From assembly GCA_030670015.1 (NCBI GenBank), contig DAOVCM010000031.1:1-7832 (forward strand): a stretch of 7,832 nucleotides of DNA, given 5' to 3'. The notes beneath the pieces are model-generated. The model saw only the letters and a program-made list of their open reading frames with translations. It was not told the DNA's origin and ran no database searches. Positions 5,657 through 7,832 of the stretch are shown here, in pieces. Numbering within the stretch: position 1 is the first letter of the stretch; each line of letters opens with the position of its first letter. Both the position numbers and the translations under genes were made by a program. This DNA comes from Candidatus Bathyarchaeota archaeon. Its GTDB lineage: Archaea > Thermoproteota > Bathyarchaeia > TCS64.

Positions 5657-7152
5657 CGCCTCCTCAACCGCGGGTTCAGTATCTCATCCAAAGAGAAGCC
5701 CATCATCACGAAGCTGAGTGCGAGCACTGCGATGCAGAGCCCAGGTGGCACGACCCAATAGAGTTCCTTGATGGCTGCGTAATAGACGATGTCGTGTAGC
5801 ATCTGTCCCCAGCTCATGATGCGGGGGTCCCCAAGGCCAAGGAAGCTCAGCGCTGCTTCCGCTGTTATTGCAGCGGGGACACTAGTCGCAAGGCTCACGT
5901 AAACTAGGCCCATGACATTTGGTAGGATGTGCCTCATGGCAATATGGATGGTTGAGCCTCCGGAAGCGCGCGCCGCCTCTATGAAGGCTCTCTCCTTAAG
6001 GCTGAGAACCTGACTCCTGACTGTGCGGCTGAATCCCATCCATCCTAGAACGCTGATGACGATTATGATGTTCCAGATGCTCTGTCCAAGGATGGCGATG
6101 AGTATCATGAGAAGCGGGAGGAAGGGTATAATTAGGAGCATGTCAGCGAAGCGCATTGAGAGTTCATCGGCCATCCCCCCCATGAAACCCGCGAAGAGTC
6201 CTACTAATAGTCCTATACTTACCGAGATGGAAGCCGACAATAAGCCAACGGCCAGCGAGATCTTCGCCCCGTGAGCGAGCTGGCTGTAGATATCCCTTCC
6301 CCACTGATCTGTACCGAGCAGACCGTAACATGTGCCCATAGTCTCGAAACTCAGGTCGTCGATGTATATCCGGGCGGTGATGGGTGACCCCTGATCGGTG
6401 GACTTGAGGCACACACCAAGGTAGAACTTGTACATCCCTGTTCCGTTGAAGATTTTATGCGCAGGGTCGGCAAACACTCCTTCGGGGAAGATCATCTTCA
6501 CCCGCAATGAGTACGAGTCAACCTTGTACTCAGGCTGGAACCAGTCGGTGTCTGATTTGATCGTTCTCTCCCACAGGGTATACTGGTCCCCCCTTGGTGT
6601 AGACAGAACTATCTTAAGGTGCGCCTCTACACCCTCAAACCCTTCAGCCTTGATAGCGACATCACTCCTGAACCTTTTTGGTGGAGCGTCATACTTCCAC
6701 TCGAATGTCTTGGAGACATTCAGGGTCCAAGACGATGATGATGCCCCCTCGTTTAGGCTGAGGAGGACTGAGCCCATGCCACTACCGTAGGGGGATCCTT
6801 CCTGCGAGTGTGAGATGCTATAACTCCCTATAGGGCTTAACTCGATCTTCCACTGTGAGATCTCGTTGTTATCTGAAAAGCCAACCGTTTTTAGGGGTTT
6901 TAGATTTGGTACTAGGTCCTGATGACCTGGCAAGAACATGAACCACTTGGGAGGAACCCTGCGACCACCGACATCCCAGTCATCCACTGGATCGTTCAAA
7001 GTTAACATGGGACCGACGAAAGCAAAAAGAAAGAAGAAAACGATTATACCAATTCCAAATATTCCTTTCTTGTTCTGTTTGTAAGCTTTCCAGAATCCCC
7101 TCGCCCGACCCATGAGAAGATTGAATTTTTTCCGACGTATTGAGATTGTCAT
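5653..7152 (-). CDS. oppC: Opp/Dpp-type ABC permease OppC with a large inserted extracytoplasmic domain
   Basis: Membrane subunit that forms the translocation path with OppB. The core is standard: TM1 at about 31-52, the GTDQWGRD motif (280-287), then helices at about 297-322, 333-356, 360-376, 413-438 and 466-487. A cytoplasmic EAA coupling loop, EAARASGGSTIHIAMRHILP (392-411), contacts the ATPases. The protein has 499 residues against about 300 for the family. The extra length is a single block, about 75-275, inserted between PPKWFMFLP (67-75) and LLGTDQWGRD. It is rich in beta strands, Ser and aromatic residues and ends with ITARIYIDDLSFE, a strand pattern common in jelly-roll or carbohydrate-binding-like beta sandwiches. 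It has two cysteines (C248, C275) and N-x-S/T sequons at N145 and N236. ATG 7152 follows an AGGTGATC ribosome-binding site overlapping the oppB stop. No sign of a frameshift or fusion error is seen. Confidence 0.93.
   Translation of the reverse strand: MTISIRRKKFNLLMGRARGFWKAYKQNKKGIFGIGIIVFFFLFAFVGPMLTLNDPVDDWDVGGRRVPPKWFMFLPGHQDLVPNLKPLKTVGFSDNNEISQWKIELSPIGSYSISHSQEGSPYGSGMGSVLLSLNEGASSSSWTLNVSKTFEWKYDAPPKRFRSDVAIKAEGFEGVEAHLKIVLSTPRGDQYTLWERTIKSDTDWFQPEYKVDSYSLRVKMIFPEGVFADPAHKIFNGTGMYKFYLGVCLKSTDQGSPITARIYIDDLSFETMGTCYGLLGTDQWGRDIYSQLAHGAKISLAVGLLSASISVSIGLLVGLFAGFMGGMADELSMRFADMLLIIPFLPLLMILIAILGQSIWNIIIVISVLGWMGFSRTVRSQVLSLKERAFIEAARASGGSTIHIAMRHILPNVMGLVYVSLATSVPAAITAEAALSFLGLGDPRIMSWGQMLHDIVYYAAIKELYWVVPPGLCIAVLALSFVMMGFSLDEILNPRLRRR
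5659..5665 (-). promoter_or_regulatory. Ribosome-binding site of oppD inside the oppC 3' end
   Basis: GAGGAGG on the minus strand lies 2 nt before the oppD ATG and encodes the last arginines of OppC. It supports translation coupled through the ATGA overlap. Confidence 0.6.
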
Positions 7153-7156
7153 TCGT

Positions 7157-7164
7157 GATCACCT
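7157..7164 (-). promoter_or_regulatory. Ribosome-binding site of oppC overlapping the oppB stop
   Basis: AGGTGATC on the minus strand matches eight bases of the GGAGGTGATC complement of the archaeal 16S rRNA tail. It begins within the TAG stop codon of oppB (7165-7163) and ends 4 nt before the oppC ATG. This fixes the oppC start and suggests reinitiation by ribosomes finishing oppB. Confidence 0.65.
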
Positions 7165-7832
7165 AAATTTTTATCCTCGGGTCGATTATACCGTACACGA
7201 GATCCACGATAAAGTTGCAGACAACGGTGACAAGCGCGAAAATGAAGAAGAGGGCTTGTAGCACCGGATAGTCGTTGAACTGGATCGCATTCCACGTGTA
7301 GAGACCTAGACCGCGCCAGGAGAACACTGTCTCAGTGAGGATTGCTCCGTTCAGAAGCCCTGGTATCGTGAGGGCGATATTCGTAACAAGGGGTAGCATC
7401 GCGTTCCTGAATGCGTGCTTGAATAGAATCCCTCTCTCCGTGACACCCTTGGCCCGAGCTGTCAGGATGTAGTCCTCATGGAGGGTCTCCAGAAGGGTAC
7501 TCCTCATCAAGAGGAGCCAGCTCCCGTAAGAAAAGAGGAATAATGTTAGGGCTGGGAGAAATAGGTGCCAGGCGATGTCGAAGGCTTTCGCTATGGGATC
7601 TATCGGTGGGGGCCTCGAGATGGTGCCTGCTAGAGGGAAAAGCCTGAAAACGTACCCTAGGAGATATATTAGGAGTAGGCCCATCCAGAAAGTTGGCAGA
7701 GCATAGCTGAAAAGGGAAAGGGAGACTGTTGTGACATCTAGGAGGCTTCCCCGTTTGTACGCTGCGTATATGCCAAAGATTGTGCCGAAGAGGCTGGCGA
7801 ACAATAGGGATGTCCCCATTAGGAGAAGTGTG
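7163..7832 (-). CDS. oppB: Opp/Dpp-type ABC permease OppB, N-terminus outside window
   Basis: First permease of the importer. About 222 C-terminal residues are visible. The frame stays open through the right edge (codons for T-L-L-L precede the methionine at 7819), so that Met is internal and roughly 100 N-terminal residues are missing. The visible part begins inside the helix LLFASLFGTIFGIYAAYKRG. It then has helices around SYALPTFWMGLLLIYLLGYVF and LFLPALTLFLFSYGSWLLLMR, the coupling loop ILTARAKGVTERGILFKHAFRNAMLP, and two last helices. It ends with YGIIDPRIKI, the typical OppB/DppB C-terminus (D-P-R-I). Ten bases separate it from oppC. The operon promoter, and possibly the substrate-binding protein gene, would be beyond 7832. 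Confidence 0.95.
   Translation of the reverse strand, partial: TLLLMGTSLLFASLFGTIFGIYAAYKRGSLLDVTTVSLSLFSYALPTFWMGLLLIYLLGYVFRLFPLAGTISRPPPIDPIAKAFDIAWHLFLPALTLFLFSYGSWLLLMRSTLLETLHEDYILTARAKGVTERGILFKHAFRNAMLPLVTNIALTIPGLLNGAILTETVFSWRGLGLYTWNAIQFNDYPVLQALFFIFALVTVVCNFIVDLVYGIIDPRIKI

Noticed and set aside
6980..7162. Alternative minus-strand 60-residue frame starting just upstream of oppC
   Set aside because: It is out of frame with the clear OppC N-terminus (R-R-K-K and TM1). The AGGTGATC site and the conserved core support the ATG at 7152.

Overview
The window looks like a piece of an archaeal chromosome, most likely from the Thermoproteota/TACK side and possibly thermophilic, although the phylum is inference. 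Several signs point to archaea. TATA-like boxes sit about 26-31 nt upstream of start codons that lack Shine-Dalgarno sequences, suggesting leaderless transcripts. The tRNA-Pro has no encoded CCA. The first gene is a RIO/Bud32-like kinase of a mainly archaeal family. Ribosome-binding sites inside the operon match the GGAGGTGATC anti-anti-SD consensus.

Left part (1-1840), plus strand. The 3' part of a small Ser/Thr-type protein kinase gene enters from the left edge and is followed at once by tRNA-Pro(GGG). Next come about 500 bases with no convincing gene; they contain a TATA-like box, a homopyrimidine tract and a doubtful 58-codon ORF. After that is a short GNAT acetyltransferase with a TTG start, then about 250 bases of AT-rich intergenic DNA with two T7 runs and a strong TATA box.

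Middle part (1840-3683). There are three small orphan genes: a 281-residue multi-pass membrane protein (plus strand), a membrane-anchored LEA14/WHy-like protein (minus strand) and a 135-residue multi-pass membrane protein (plus strand). The second and third diverge from a 65-bp region holding back-to-back TATA boxes. The gene pairs on both sides meet tail to tail with only 6 and 3 bases between stop codons.

Right part (3687-7832), minus strand. This is an oligopeptide/dipeptide-family (Opp/Dpp) ABC importer operon in the order oppB (cut by the right edge), oppC, oppD, oppF. oppC-oppD and probably oppD-oppF are joined by ATGA stop/start overlaps; oppB-oppC are 10 nt apart, with the oppC ribosome-binding site overlapping the oppB stop codon. 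Two permeases and two ATPases make a complete translocator. The substrate-binding protein is not in the window and may lie beyond 7832. In this family, substrates range from peptides to oligosaccharides.

The most unusual feature is OppC. It is 499 residues instead of about 300, because an extra beta-rich extracytoplasmic domain of about 200 residues is inserted between TM1 and the conserved GTDxxGRD motif. Nothing else looks like a new defence or mobile system: I saw no CRISPR array, transposase or integrase.
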